This document shows, piece by piece, positions 25,421-34,665 of a stretch of 64,000 nt of DNA. The stretch is from Hydrogenophaga sp. Root209 (GTDB lineage Bacteria > Pseudomonadota > Gammaproteobacteria > Burkholderiales > Burkholderiaceae_C). The translations under genes were made by a program, and so were the position numbers. How positions within the stretch are numbered: position 1 is the stretch's first letter; the number at the start of each line of letters is the position of its first letter. The notes below the pieces were generated by a model, which searched no databases, was not told the DNA's origin, and saw only the letters and a list, made by a program, of their open reading frames with translations. The stretch covers positions 241,833-305,832 of the forward strand of contig NZ_LMIE01000032.1 of assembly GCF_001428625.1 (NCBI RefSeq), read 5' to 3'.

Positions 25421-26239
25421 TCAGCGGATGCCCGCACGCAGAAAACTCTGGACGAAGTGCCGTTGAAACAGCAGAAAGGCCACCAGCAGGGGCGCGCTGG
25501 AGATCAGCGTTGCGGCGTTGATGATGGCCCAGTCGATGCCTTGGTCCGTGCCGGCAAACACCGACAGCCCGACCGTCAAGGGACGTGTCTCCACCGAGTT
25601 GGACATCACCAGGGGCCAGAGAAAGTTGTTCCAGTGGTAGCTCACGGAGACCAGGGCATAGGCCAGATAGACCGGTGTGGCGAGCGGGATGTACACGCGC
25701 CACAGCACGCCCATGGCGCCACAGCCCTCGACGCGCGCGGCCTCTTCCAGTTCCTTGGGAACGGTCTTGAACGTCTGGCGCAGCAGAAAAATGCCGAAGG
25801 CCGACGCCATGTAGGGCAAGGCCATGGCGCTCAGCGTGTCCGTGAGGCCAAGCTGGTGCAAGGTGCGGTAGTTCTCCACCAGCACCACGTCGGGCATCAC
25901 CATGAGCTGCACCAGCACCAGACCAAAGGCGATGTCGCGGCCCGGAAACGAGAAGCGCGCAAACGCATAAGCGGCCAGGGTGCACAAGACCATCTGCCCG
26001 ACGAGGATGCCGCTCACCAGCGCAAAGGTGTTGAGGAAATAGCGCGGGAAAGGCGCGGCCGCCCAGGCCGCACGGAAGTTGTCCAGCGTGAGCGGTGCCA
26101 GCAGGTCAAAACGGGCCGAAAACTCGGTGGCGTGGAACGCCGACCAGACCGCATAGAGCAAGGGCAGCAGCCACAGCATGGCCAGCGTCCAGGCGCCGGC
26201 GGTATTCAGCCATGTGTCGGTGCGACTCGGGTTCAACAT
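25421..26239 (-). CDS. ABC transporter inner-membrane permease, UgpE/MalG-like
   Basis: About 272 residues with six predicted helices and the family's cytoplasmic EAA loop (ELEEAARVEGCGAMGVLWRV), which docks to the ATPase. The ATG at 26239 starts just after the preceding gene; an upstream TTG at 26275 would overlap it. It is the last gene of the operon with regulator, ATPase, binding protein and first permease. Confidence 0.9.
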   Translation of the reverse strand: MLNPSRTDTWLNTAGAWTLAMLWLLPLLYAVWSAFHATEFSARFDLLAPLTLDNFRAAWAAAPFPRYFLNTFALVSGILVGQMVLCTLAAYAFARFSFPGRDIAFGLVLVQLMVMPDVVLVENYRTLHQLGLTDTLSAMALPYMASAFGIFLLRQTFKTVPKELEEAARVEGCGAMGVLWRVYIPLATPVYLAYALVSVSYHWNNFLWPLVMSNSVETRPLTVGLSVFAGTDQGIDWAIINAATLISSAPLLVAFLLFQRHFVQSFLRAGIR

Positions 26240-26249
26240 GTGGCGCGCG

Positions 26250-27125
26250 TCATTGGTAGTGCGTTCGGCGCTCAAGCAGGCCGAACTGCAGCAACGCCAG
26301 CAGGGCCAGCACGGCCAGCAGCACCGCGGTGAGCGCGGCGGCGTAGCCGGCGTCCCAAAACTTGAAGCCGGTCTCGTAGATGTGGAACAGCAGCAGCGAG
26401 CTGGCGTTGTCGGGTCCGCCGCGCGTCATCACGACGATGTGGTCGATCAGGCGGAAGGCGTTGATCACCGCATTGACCAGCACGAACAGCGTGGTGGGCA
26501 TGAGCAGCGGAAATGTGACGCGCCAGAAGAACTGCCAGCGGCCACATCCCTCCAGCGCAGCGGCCTCGCGCAGCTCGGGCGACTGCTGCTGCAGCGCGGC
26601 GAGGTAGAAGATCATGAAGAAACCGGCCTCCTTCCACACCGCCACCACCATCACCGCGCCCAGCACCGTCTCGCGCGAGCCCAGCCAGTTGTGGGCTGCG
26701 CCGCCGACCAGGCTGCGGATCTGGTCGAGCAGGCCGTAGTCGGGCGTGTAGAAAAACAGCCAGATGTTGGCCACCGCGATCATGGGCAGCACGGTGGGCG
26801 TGAAATAGGCCAGCCGCAGCAGGGCACGGCCGGCCAGCTTGCGGTCCACCCACAGCGCCATGACGATCGACAGCGCAATCGCCGGCACGATGGTGCCCAG
26901 CGCGTACCAGGCGTTGTTGAACAGCGAGGTCCAGAACACCGGGTCGTCGGCCAGCGCGCGGTAGTTGTCGATGCCGATCCAGCGCGCGGGGCGGTTGGGC
27001 CGGGCGGTGCTGAACAGACTGTGCCACAGCGTGGCCACCGCCGGGTAGTGCGTGAACGCGAGCAGCAGCAGCGCTGCTGGCAGCAGCAAGAGCCAGCCCA
27101 CAACGGCGCTGCGACGATCAAGCAT
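26250..27125 (-). CDS. ABC transporter inner-membrane permease, UgpA/MalF-like
   Basis: About 291 residues with six predicted helices and the EAA loop ELREAAALEGCGRWQFFWRV. It pairs with the UgpE-like permease 10 bp downstream. The ATG at 27125 follows an in-frame GTG at 27128. The size and order (B-A-E after the ATPase) match carbohydrate or glycerol-3-phosphate importers. Confidence 0.9.
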   Translation of the reverse strand: MLDRRSAVVGWLLLLPAALLLLAFTHYPAVATLWHSLFSTARPNRPARWIGIDNYRALADDPVFWTSLFNNAWYALGTIVPAIALSIVMALWVDRKLAGRALLRLAYFTPTVLPMIAVANIWLFFYTPDYGLLDQIRSLVGGAAHNWLGSRETVLGAVMVVAVWKEAGFFMIFYLAALQQQSPELREAAALEGCGRWQFFWRVTFPLLMPTTLFVLVNAVINAFRLIDHIVVMTRGGPDNASSLLLFHIYETGFKFWDAGYAAALTAVLLAVLALLALLQFGLLERRTHYQ

Positions 27126-27144
27126 CACAACACCCGGCCGTGCT

Positions 27145-28422
27145 TCAGCGGTACGGCCGCAGAATGCGGTCGGCTTCTCGCTGGGCGTCTTGCAGGGCCT
27201 GCTGCGCTGGCTTGGCGCCGGTGAGCGCAGCCTGCAGGCCGTCGTTGAGCGCCTTGGTCACGCGCTGGTTTTCGTGGGTCGAGAGTTCGGCCACGGCGTG
27301 CTTGAGTTGATCGCGCGCCACGATGGGTGCGGGGAAGTCGGTCAGGTACTTCTTCATCTCAGGGGTGTCCCAGGCTGCGGGGCTCACGGCCACATAGCCG
27401 GTGGCAATGGCCCATTCCGCCGCGCGCTTCGGCGAGGTCATCCACTGGATGAATTTCATCGACGCCTCGCGCTCGGCCGCGCTGGACTTCTTGAAGACGT
27501 AGAAGTTGCCACCACCCGTGGGCGTGCCGCGTTGTTTGCCGGCCGGCAGCATGGCCACGCCAAAGTCGAACTTGGCGTTGCTGCGGATGTTGGTCAGGTT
27601 GCCGGTGGTGGTCCAGATCATGGCCGCCTTGCGCTCGAAGAAGTCCTTGGGCGTTGTGCCCCACTCCACCACGCCGGGAGGGTGAACCTTGTGCTTCTGC
27701 GACAGGTCCATCCAGAATTGCAGAGCCTGCACGACCTCGGGCTTGTCGTAGTAGGTCTGGGTGCCGGCGGGGTTCATGAGCTGCGCGCCGTTCTGGGTGG
27801 TGAAACCCTGGAACAGCCAGTAGGGAAAGCCCGAGGAAGGCACCTGCACGCCCCAGGTGCTGACATTGCCGGCGGCGTCCCGTTTGGTGAGCTTCTGGCC
27901 GAAGTCCACCAGCTCGCTCCAGTTCTGCGGTGGCTTGTTCGGGTCCAGGCCGGCTTCCTTGAACAGGTCCTTGTTCCAGTACATCACCACGGTGGAGCGC
28001 TGGAACGGAATGCCCCAGGTCTTGCCGCCGGTCTGGCTGTTCTGCATGAAGCCGGGGTAGAAGCTGTTCATCCAGGTCTTGTCGGCTTCGGTCTTGGCCA
28101 TCTCGTCGAAGGGCACCAGCACATCTTCATCGATCAGGGTGTACATGTCGGTGGAGAGCATCACCGCGATGTGGGGCGCGTCGCCGCCCTTGGCTGCGGT
28201 CAACACCTTGGTGATGGTGTCCTGGTAGCTGCCCGAATACACCGGCTTGATCTTGATGCCGGGGTGTTCCTTCTCGAAGTCGGCGGCCATGCCGTCGATG
28301 ATCCTGGTGACCGGCCCGCCCACGGCGACCGGGTAGTAGAAGCTCAGTTCCTGCGCAAAGGCAGGCAGGCTCAGGGTCGCGCTCAGGGCAGCGCCGGCAA
28401 GGCTCAGGGTCCAGGGTTTCAT
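27145..28422 (-). CDS. ABC transporter solute-binding protein, UgpB-like
   Basis: About 425 residues with a signal peptide (SLAGAALSATLSLPAFAQ). The mature part begins with YYPVAVGGPVTRIIDGMAAD, which resembles UgpB ([20 protein letters not shown]-type start and the KPVYSGSYQD segment). UgpB proteins bind glycerol-3-phosphate or glycerophosphodiesters. A GAGGAGAAACC ribosome site precedes the ATG. It lies between the ATPase and permease genes. Confidence 0.88.
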   Translation of the reverse strand: MKPWTLSLAGAALSATLSLPAFAQELSFYYPVAVGGPVTRIIDGMAADFEKEHPGIKIKPVYSGSYQDTITKVLTAAKGGDAPHIAVMLSTDMYTLIDEDVLVPFDEMAKTEADKTWMNSFYPGFMQNSQTGGKTWGIPFQRSTVVMYWNKDLFKEAGLDPNKPPQNWSELVDFGQKLTKRDAAGNVSTWGVQVPSSGFPYWLFQGFTTQNGAQLMNPAGTQTYYDKPEVVQALQFWMDLSQKHKVHPPGVVEWGTTPKDFFERKAAMIWTTTGNLTNIRSNAKFDFGVAMLPAGKQRGTPTGGGNFYVFKKSSAAEREASMKFIQWMTSPKRAAEWAIATGYVAVSPAAWDTPEMKKYLTDFPAPIVARDQLKHAVAELSTHENQRVTKALNDGLQAALTGAKPAQQALQDAQREADRILRPYR

Positions 28423-28431
28423 GGTTTCTCC

Positions 28432-29427
28432 TCAGGGTTGGGTAAGTCGCAGACCGCTGTCGCGGTCAAAGGGGTGCAAGGCAGCGTCGGGCCAGCCCAG
28501 GCCGACCGTGTCGCCTTTGCGGGGCAGTTGGTGGCCGTCGGCGCGCAGCACCAGGCGCACCGAACCCGCCTCACAAATCAAGAGACTCTCGGCGCCCAGG
28601 TACTCCACGGCCACCACGCGGGCGGGCATGCCCTCAAGGGCGGACAGCAGACGCATCTGCTCGGGGCGCACGCCCCACAAGGCATCGCCCTTCGGCGAAG
28701 GAAACAGGTTCATCGCAGGGGCGCCGATGAAGCCGGCCACGAAGGTGCTGGCTGGGCGCTCATACAAGTCTTGCGGCGTGCCCTGTTGCTCAATGCGTCC
28801 CGCGCGCATCAGCACCACGCGGTCGGCCATGGTCATGGCCTCGGTCTGGTCGTGGGTGACGTAGATCATCGTGATGCCCAGGCGCTGCTGCAGTTCGCGG
28901 ATCTCACTGCGCATTTGCTGGCGCAGCTGCGCATCCAGGTTGGACAGAGGCTCGTCCATCAGGCACACCGGCGCCTGGGCCACGATGGCCCGGCCCAGCG
29001 CCACCCGCTGGCGCTGGCCGCCCGAGAGCTGCGAGGGTTTGCGGTCGAGCAAGGCCTGCAAGCCCAGAAGCTCCGCCGTGTGCGCCAGTCGCCGCGCGCG
29101 CTCGGCCTTGTCGACGCGGCGCACCGTGAGGCCGAAGACGATGTTCTCGGCCACAGTGAGGTGGGGAAACAGCGCGTAGTTCTGGAACACCATGGCAATG
29201 CCTCGCTCGGCGGCTGGCGCGTGCGTGACGTCGACGCCTCCGATGACGATGCGACCGGCATCGGGCTGCTCCAGCGCCGCGATCAGGCGCAGCGTGGTGC
29301 TCTTGCCGCAGCCCGAGGGCCCGAGCAAGGCAACGAACTCGCCCGCCTCGGCCACGAGATTCACATCCTGCACCGCGGCGTGGTCGCCGAAGCGCTTGGC
29401 GATGCCGTGCAGTTCGACGCGGCTCAT
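28432..29427 (-). CDS. ABC transporter ATPase, UgpC/MalK-like
   Basis: About 331 residues. Walker A GPSGCGKST, Q-loop in FQNYALFP, signature LSGGQRQRV, Walker B LMDEP and switch His in YVTHDQTEAM are all intact. A C-terminal TOBE-type domain (~residues 240-331) is typical of the MalK/UgpC branch. The ATG at 29427 overlaps the stop of the regulator gene as ATGA. The longer upstream frame runs antisense-like through the regulator and is not used. Confidence 0.93.
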   Translation of the reverse strand: MSRVELHGIAKRFGDHAAVQDVNLVAEAGEFVALLGPSGCGKSTTLRLIAALEQPDAGRIVIGGVDVTHAPAAERGIAMVFQNYALFPHLTVAENIVFGLTVRRVDKAERARRLAHTAELLGLQALLDRKPSQLSGGQRQRVALGRAIVAQAPVCLMDEPLSNLDAQLRQQMRSEIRELQQRLGITMIYVTHDQTEAMTMADRVVLMRAGRIEQQGTPQDLYERPASTFVAGFIGAPAMNLFPSPKGDALWGVRPEQMRLLSALEGMPARVVAVEYLGAESLLICEAGSVRLVLRADGHQLPRKGDTVGLGWPDAALHPFDRDSGLRLTQP

Positions 29428-30191
29428 GCGACGTGCACCTGCGGCCGAGTCTGCTTCAGGAGCGCGCGGAACGCCGCGACGGGTCGCTCGTCGATGAAGA
29501 GGTGGTCCATGTCCGCCAGGCGTCCGCCTCTGGCCATGGCCGCGCGTCCGAACTTGCTCGCATCGGCCACCAGCAACGACTGTCGGCAGTTCAGCCGCAT
29601 GGCTTCGCGGGCGGCCACTTCGGCCGGGTCGAAGTCCAGCAGCATGCCATCGGCATCGATGCCACCCACGCCGAACACCGCGAAGTCGGTCTTGAATCCG
29701 TTGAAACAACGCACGGCCGCCTCACCCACCACGTCCAGATCGGCCGGACGCAGAAAACCGCCGGCCACCGCGATCTCCAGCTCGTCGCCGCCGGCCAGCG
29801 CAAACACCACGCGCAGGCTGTTCGTCACCACGCGCAGGCGTTTGTGGGAGCGCAATGCCAGCGCAACCTGGTGCGGCGTGGTGCCCAGGCCGATCGACAC
29901 CGAAGCGCCATTTGGAATGAATGCCGCCACCGCAGCCGCGATGCGCCGCTTGCCTTCGAGCTGCTGGTCCTGGCGCGCCTCATAGGGCAGATTGACGCCC
30001 TTGACCGGCAGCGTGACACCTCCGTGCACGCGGCGCAGGAGTCCGAGTTCGCTGAGGTGGTTCACACCGCGACGGATGGTCTGCGGCGTGACATCGAACT
30101 GGCGCGCCAGCTCGTTGATGTCCACCAGACCCCGACCTTTCACCAGGTCCAGGATCTGCTGGGCACGGGAGCCCTGCTTCAGTTCCAGCAT
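29424..30191 (-). CDS. DeoR/GlpR family transcriptional regulator
   Basis: About 255 residues. An N-terminal winged helix (LVDINELARQFDVTPQTIRR) and a C-terminal sugar-phosphate isomerase-like sensor domain (GASVSIGLGTTPHQVA and FGVGGIDADGMLLDFD) define the family. GlpR members sense glycerol-3-phosphate. The ATG at 30191 gives the standard GlpR start (MLELKQGSRAQQILDLV); the frame to 30260 crosses the operator. It is first in the operon and divergent from the phosphodiesterase gene. Confidence 0.9.
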   Translation of the reverse strand: MLELKQGSRAQQILDLVKGRGLVDINELARQFDVTPQTIRRGVNHLSELGLLRRVHGGVTLPVKGVNLPYEARQDQQLEGKRRIAAAVAAFIPNGASVSIGLGTTPHQVALALRSHKRLRVVTNSLRVVFALAGGDELEIAVAGGFLRPADLDVVGEAAVRCFNGFKTDFAVFGVGGIDADGMLLDFDPAEVAAREAMRLNCRQSLLVADASKFGRAAMARGGRLADMDHLFIDERPVAAFRALLKQTRPQVHVA

Positions 30192-30226
30192 GTTCGAATG
30201 AATGCGTCTGGCAAGTTCATACGAAC
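30192..30226. promoter_or_regulatory. GlpR-like operator: GTTCGAATGAA-N13-TTCATACGAAC
   Basis: The 11-bp arms (30192-30202 and 30216-30226) match at 10 of 11 positions. The TTCG core resembles known GlpR sites, and it starts directly upstream of the regulator's ATG, as expected for autoregulation and control of the operon. Confidence 0.65.
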
Positions 30227-30243
30227 AGCGTAGAAGCCGAATG

Positions 30244-30268
30244 TGACCTGTTGATGTCACTCAGGTCA
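30244..30268. promoter_or_regulatory. Second inverted repeat TGACCTG-N11-CAGGTCA before the phosphodiesterase gene
   Basis: A perfect 7-bp inverted repeat about 46 bp upstream of the phosphodiesterase start. It differs in sequence from the adjacent GlpR-like site, so a second regulator may act on this promoter. Confidence 0.4.
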
Positions 30269-30313
30269 TTGCATTTCGGGTTCCAATGCGGGGCCCTTCA
30301 GGAGAACACCACC

Positions 30314-31123
30314 GTGCTTGTGCAACTGACAGACCCTCACATCGTCGCGCCCGGGCGCCTGCTCATGGACCGCATCGACACCCCCGCTCTGCTGGCCAGC
30401 GCCGTGGCGAGTGTGCGAGCCCTTCAACCGCCCGCCACTGCCGTGGTGCTCACCGGCGACCTGGTCGACCGGGGCAACGCCGACGAGTACGCGCACCTTC
30501 AGCGACTGCTGGAGCCGCTGACCTGCCCTGTCTGGCTGATGCCTGGCAATCACGACTCGGTCGCAGCGATGCGCCTGGCATTTCCGGACCACACGGAGCT
30601 GAGGCCCGTGAACGATGAGGCGCTCTCGCCCTACGTGCTGTGGGTGCGCGAGGTGGCCGGCATGCGCCTCATCGCGCTGGACACGGTGGTCGCAGGAGCG
30701 GCCCACGGCTCGTTGTGCGAACACCGCCTCGCCTGGCTGGACCGTACGTTGGGCGTGGAGCCGCAACAGCCCACGATCGTGGCCATGCACCACCCACCGT
30801 TTGCCACCGGCATCGGGCACATGGATGGCATCGGCCTGCGCGAAGGCTTCGATGCCTTGGCCGACGTGCTGCGCCGACACCCTCAGGTCGAGCGCGTGAT
30901 TTGCGGACACCTGCACCGCCCCATCGTTCGGCGCTTTGGTGGAACGATTGCCATGACGGTGCCGTCCACGGCGCACCAGATCGTGCTCGATCTGCGCACA
31001 GATGGACCACCCGCCTACCGACGCGAGCCCCCCGGTTATGCGCTGCACGCAATCGTGGGAGGAACGGTGGTTACACATGGGGCCAACGTGGGTGAGTATG
31101 GGCCTGCAGAGCTATACGCTTGA
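30314..31123 (+). CDS. GpdQ-like metallophosphodiesterase
   Basis: About 269 residues, close to the 274 of Enterobacter GpdQ. The binuclear metal motifs are complete: QLTDPH, LTGDLVD, PGNHD, AMHHPPF and CGHLHRP. The class III phosphodiesterases include GpdQ (glycerophosphodiesters) and CpdA (cAMP). Context with a GlpR-like regulator and a Ugp-like importer favours a GpdQ role that frees glycerol-3-phosphate. The GTG at 30314 has GGAG upstream at 30301; the frame extends back to 30251 into the control region. Confidence 0.82.
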   Translation: MLVQLTDPHIVAPGRLLMDRIDTPALLASAVASVRALQPPATAVVLTGDLVDRGNADEYAHLQRLLEPLTCPVWLMPGNHDSVAAMRLAFPDHTELRPVNDEALSPYVLWVREVAGMRLIALDTVVAGAAHGSLCEHRLAWLDRTLGVEPQQPTIVAMHHPPFATGIGHMDGIGLREGFDALADVLRRHPQVERVICGHLHRPIVRRFGGTIAMTVPSTAHQIVLDLRTDGPPAYRREPPGYALHAIVGGTVVTHGANVGEYGPAELYA

Positions 31124-31192
31124 TCGCGGGCCGCGAAATCTGCTGGTCACCGTCTCCGGCAACGAGCGCGTGGGAGTGTCATAAAAACTTCA

Positions 31193-31218
31193 TGAAGGCT
31201 ATCAATTTCATAGCTTCA
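31193..31218. repeat. Small intergenic hairpin (TGAAGGCTAT ... ATAGCTTCA)
   Basis: Near-perfect inverted repeat with one bulged G, in the 220 bp between the phosphodiesterase and chemoreceptor genes. Comparable GCTAT/ATAGC hairpins are common between genes in Comamonadaceae. It could be a weak terminator or a dispersed palindrome. Confidence 0.4.
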
Positions 31219-31344
31219 AGCCCATGACAACCGGGGAATTCAGGCACTTTAACCAGATCATAAAAACTCAAGATGGTGTGGATTGAGTCGATATCCAAAC
31301 CAAGCCATCAACTGTTGAACCTCAAACCTCACTGACTCTTCACC

Positions 31345-32904
31345 ATGAACTGGATCTCACACATCTCCACGCGAGCCAAGCTCATCCTGTTGGTCGGCGC
31401 ATGCGCGCTGGGCATCGCCGTCGTTGCCATCACCGCGCTGCGCGGCCTCCAGCAGGCCGTCGGTGCAGGTGAACAGCTCGCACAACAGGAGGTCTCAACC
31501 GTGCAGGTGTTGGGTGATCTGCGCGCGAACGTGGGGAATATGCGCCGCCTTGAAAAGGACATGTTCCTCAACCTCGCAGATGAGGAAGCACTGAACCACG
31601 ATCACAGACTGTGGCGCGAACAAGTTGCCCTGGGAGCTCAGCGAGTTGAAGACCTTCGCCCCCTGCTGAGTTCCGAAGAGCGGCCGCTGACCGATGATTT
31701 GATCGCCGCGTTGGCGGGCTATTCGAAAGTTGTTGAATCCATCCATGTGGGTATCACCCGAGGTGAGGTGAATGACCCTTGGCGAGCCAACCAGGCACTT
31801 GAACCTGCCTTGGTACAGGTGCGCTCCATCGATGAGGCGCTGGGCACCATCAGCAACAAGGTGTCAGCGCGCGTGGCAGTGACGACAACCCAGTTGTCGA
31901 CGATTCAGAAAAGCGCGATTCAACTCACGCTTCTTGCGTCGGTCGCATCACTCTCCGTGATGCTGGTGCTGGGGTACGCCATCGGTCATCGCATCATCCT
32001 GCCGCTAGGCGCGGCTGCCGCAGCCATTGAACGAGTGGCTGAGGGTGATCTCGGCACGCGGGTGAGCTCTGGAGGATCGGATGAGATGGGTCGCGTCCTC
32101 GGCGGCATTCAGCGCATGCAGGACAACCTCGGAATGCTCGTGACGGAAATTCGTGATGGCGTGCAGAGCATCAACGCGGCGTCGTTGGAAATTGCAACGG
32201 GCAACCAAGACCTGAGTGCTCGCACAGTGCAGTCGGCAACCAGCCTGCAGCAAACCTCCGCCAGCATGGAGAAGCTCACCAGCACGGTGCGCCAGAGCGC
32301 CGATGCCGCACGACAGGCCAATGAACTGGCGTCCAGCGCGGCGGCGATCGCCGCGCGCGGTGGCCGGGTGGTGGGACAAGTGGTTGCCACCATGGACGAA
32401 ATCAATCACAGCAGCAAGAAGATCAGCGACATCATCGGCGTTATCGATGGAATCGCCTTTCAGACCAACATCCTTGCCTTGAACGCGGCGGTGGAAGCGG
32501 CGCGTGCTGGCGAGCAGGGTCGCGGCTTCGCCGTCGTGGCTGGAGAAGTGCGCAACCTCGCGCAACGCAGCGCGCAGGCGGCCAAGGAGATCAAGGGGCT
32601 GATCGGGGCGAGCGTGGACAAAGTGGAGGCAGGCAGCAAGTTGGTTGCAGACGCTGGGCTGACGATGAGCGAGATCGTCGGTTCGGTGCAGCGTGTCTCG
32701 GACATGATTGGCGAGATCACCGCTGCGGCATCAGAGCAAAGCGATGGCATCGGGCATGTCAACACAGCGGTCAGCCAGTTGGACAAGATCACGCACCAGA
32801 ACGCGGCATTGGTTCAAGAAAGCGCCGCCGCTGCGCAAAGCATGCAGGATCAAGCCACTCGGCTCTCGGCAACCATGGGCCGTTTTTCAACCGTTGCAAG
32901 TTGA
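31345..32904 (+). CDS. Methyl-accepting chemotaxis protein
   Basis: About 519 residues. An N-terminal membrane helix, a periplasmic four-helix-bundle-like domain (~35-185), a second helix ([20 protein letters not shown]), a HAMP domain (~215-265) and a long signalling coiled coil are visible. The hairpin tip contains [20 protein letters not shown], the invariant receptor motif for CheA/CheW binding. The end ([14 protein letters not shown]) is typical of betaproteobacterial Tsr-like receptors. Ligand unknown. Confidence 0.95.
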   Translation: MNWISHISTRAKLILLVGACALGIAVVAITALRGLQQAVGAGEQLAQQEVSTVQVLGDLRANVGNMRRLEKDMFLNLADEEALNHDHRLWREQVALGAQRVEDLRPLLSSEERPLTDDLIAALAGYSKVVESIHVGITRGEVNDPWRANQALEPALVQVRSIDEALGTISNKVSARVAVTTTQLSTIQKSAIQLTLLASVASLSVMLVLGYAIGHRIILPLGAAAAAIERVAEGDLGTRVSSGGSDEMGRVLGGIQRMQDNLGMLVTEIRDGVQSINAASLEIATGNQDLSARTVQSATSLQQTSASMEKLTSTVRQSADAARQANELASSAAAIAARGGRVVGQVVATMDEINHSSKKISDIIGVIDGIAFQTNILALNAAVEAARAGEQGRGFAVVAGEVRNLAQRSAQAAKEIKGLIGASVDKVEAGSKLVADAGLTMSEIVGSVQRVSDMIGEITAAASEQSDGIGHVNTAVSQLDKITHQNAALVQESAAAAQSMQDQATRLSATMGRFSTVAS

Positions 32905-33049
32905 CCTGCATCCGTTCGAATGCTGTGAGGGAGACCCGGGGATGAGTGGGATTCTTCTGCACGGCCTTCAAGCCACGCGCGACCCATAAATGCGAAGGCG
33001 TCTCGCCTGATTCACGTCTTGGTCACAGGGCACCGGCACGCTCTGCTGC

Positions 33050-33598
33050 ATGCAGAACCTGACACCCTACACACTCCCCACACCGGCTGTGGCCCTGCTG
33101 AACCTGGATATCAGGTGCTTTCGGTGGATAGGGGCCGGCCGGCCGGATCGACCAAAACGGCTGCACCTTGCGATCCAGTTTGCGCGCTGGAGTTGGGTGC
33201 CCTTGCTGGCCGTGATCAGCGGAACCCTCGCCTTCAGAGACCACATGCTCCCACCCGTGCTGACCGCCCTGTTGAGTGCTGGCGTGCTGCAACTGCTGGT
33301 CAAACGTGCTTCAAAACGGTGGTGCGCGAAGCGCCCTTTTGCCGTCGGTCTGTGCGACAACCACCTGGGCCATTCGGACCGGGGCGGCATGCCCAGCACT
33401 CATGCAGCCGTCATGGGCTGTGTGGCGGGAGCCCTGATGCCGTGGGTGGGCGTCGGCTCCGAGTTGGTGTTGATACCTGTGATCGCGGTGCTCACGGGCT
33501 GGGCCCGCGTTCATGCCGGTGCTCATTTTCCTTCGGACGTGGTCGCCGGCCTGTTGATGGGCATGGCATTTGGCTGGGGAACGAGCCACTGGTTGTGA
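33050..33598 (+). CDS. PAP2-family membrane phosphatase
   Basis: About 182 residues with several hydrophobic segments. The three phosphatase motifs are KRASKRWCAKRP, PSTHAAV and ARVHAGAHFPSDVVAG, in the right order. Thr replaces Ser or Gly in the middle motif, as in some members. Such enzymes remove phosphate from lipid or undecaprenyl pyrophosphate. It is convergent with the PEP-CTERM genes. The start ATG is not backed by a clear ribosome site. Confidence 0.85.
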   Translation: MQNLTPYTLPTPAVALLNLDIRCFRWIGAGRPDRPKRLHLAIQFARWSWVPLLAVISGTLAFRDHMLPPVLTALLSAGVLQLLVKRASKRWCAKRPFAVGLCDNHLGHSDRGGMPSTHAAVMGCVAGALMPWVGVGSELVLIPVIAVLTGWARVHAGAHFPSDVVAGLLMGMAFGWGTSHWL

Positions 33599-33675
33599 TC
33601 GTTCGGCGGGGCCGGCGGGAAACGCAATCCGCCTCCCACCGGTCAATCGAACAACCGCTCACCGGCGCGGAACTG

Positions 33676-34647
33676 TCACTTCTTGCTGCGTCGGCGCTGC
33701 GTCGCGGCACCCATCAGGAGCAGGCCTGCCAGCAGCATGGCGTACGTTTCGGGCTCCGGCACGGGTGCTGTCAGCACAAACAGGCGCGAGTTGGCTGTGC
33801 CGGAGTCCTCGGCCACCAGGTACAGGTTGCCCAGATCGTCGACCGTCACACCTTCGATGGCCTGGCTGGTGATGCCCGCCAAGTTCAGGCTGCTCAGCAC
33901 CTGCCCGCTTCGTGTCACTTCCAGCAGCCTGCGCGAATCCAGGCTGAGGATCAGCAGGTTGTCGGCGCCGTCGGTGCCCGCCAGTGCCGAAACAGGTGAG
34001 AGTGTCTGCACATCGGACAGGCTGGTCACGCCCAGCAGCGCCGGATCAAACAAGGCACCCATGGTGGACGCACCGGTGGTGAAGTCCAGTGTGCCGCCCA
34101 ACACGGCCTGAGGCAAGGCCTGCTTCACAGACACAAAGCTGCCGTCGCGGGCATCGTACGAAAGGCCTTCAAGACCGTTGTTGCCCACACTGCCGCTGCC
34201 GATCGAGGACGAAGGCGCGGTGGCCAGATTGGCGCTGCCGCCTGCCACGTAGGTGAATCTGAAAGCATCCTGCAGGCGCTCTTCGGCCACCACCAGAACG
34301 CCGTTGCCCAGGTAGGTCAGGCCTTCGGAGTCGCGGTTGGTGCTGGTGGTGGGCCAGCCGAGGTTGGTGCCGCCACTGAACGACATGCTGCTCAGCGTCT
34401 GGCCAGTGAGAGAAATCTCGACCACGCCTGTGCCTTCATCGCCCACGAAAAACAGCGTACCGTTCGTACCGCGATCGCGGGCGAACGTGATGGCAGAGGC
34501 TTCCAGGCCCGACACGCCGTTACCCGGGTTGGCGTCCAGCGTGTAGTTGCCTGTGACCTGGTAGGCCGACAGATTGATGCTGGTGGCCGCAAATGCATTG
34601 AAGCCGAGCGCGCAGGACGCGGCCAGCAAGGTTGAAATCAGTTTCAT
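33676..34647 (-). CDS. PEP-CTERM protein with SdiA-regulated (YjiK-like) beta-propeller domain
   Basis: About 323 residues. Signal peptide (LLAASCALGFNAFAA), a propeller-like domain with SGLEASAITFARD, NRDSEGLTYLG and EGVTVDDLGNLYLVAED, then the sorting tail VPEPETYAMLLAGLLLMG and basic residues. PEP-CTERM tails are cut by exosortases and link protein export to exopolysaccharide. The start at 34647 has GGGAG upstream. It is 18 bp after the lamin-tail gene on the same strand, so the two are likely co-transcribed. Confidence 0.88.
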   Translation of the reverse strand: MKLISTLLAASCALGFNAFAATSINLSAYQVTGNYTLDANPGNGVSGLEASAITFARDRGTNGTLFFVGDEGTGVVEISLTGQTLSSMSFSGGTNLGWPTTSTNRDSEGLTYLGNGVLVVAEERLQDAFRFTYVAGGSANLATAPSSSIGSGSVGNNGLEGLSYDARDGSFVSVKQALPQAVLGGTLDFTTGASTMGALFDPALLGVTSLSDVQTLSPVSALAGTDGADNLLILSLDSRRLLEVTRSGQVLSSLNLAGITSQAIEGVTVDDLGNLYLVAEDSGTANSRLFVLTAPVPEPETYAMLLAGLLLMGAATQRRRSKK

Positions 34648-34665
34648 GGCAGCTCCCGGTGACGC

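Noticed and set aside
27052-29985. 977-residue plus-strand frame across the ABC transporter genes
   Set aside because: It crosses three intact, recognisable genes in antisense; it results from high GC and few stop codons.
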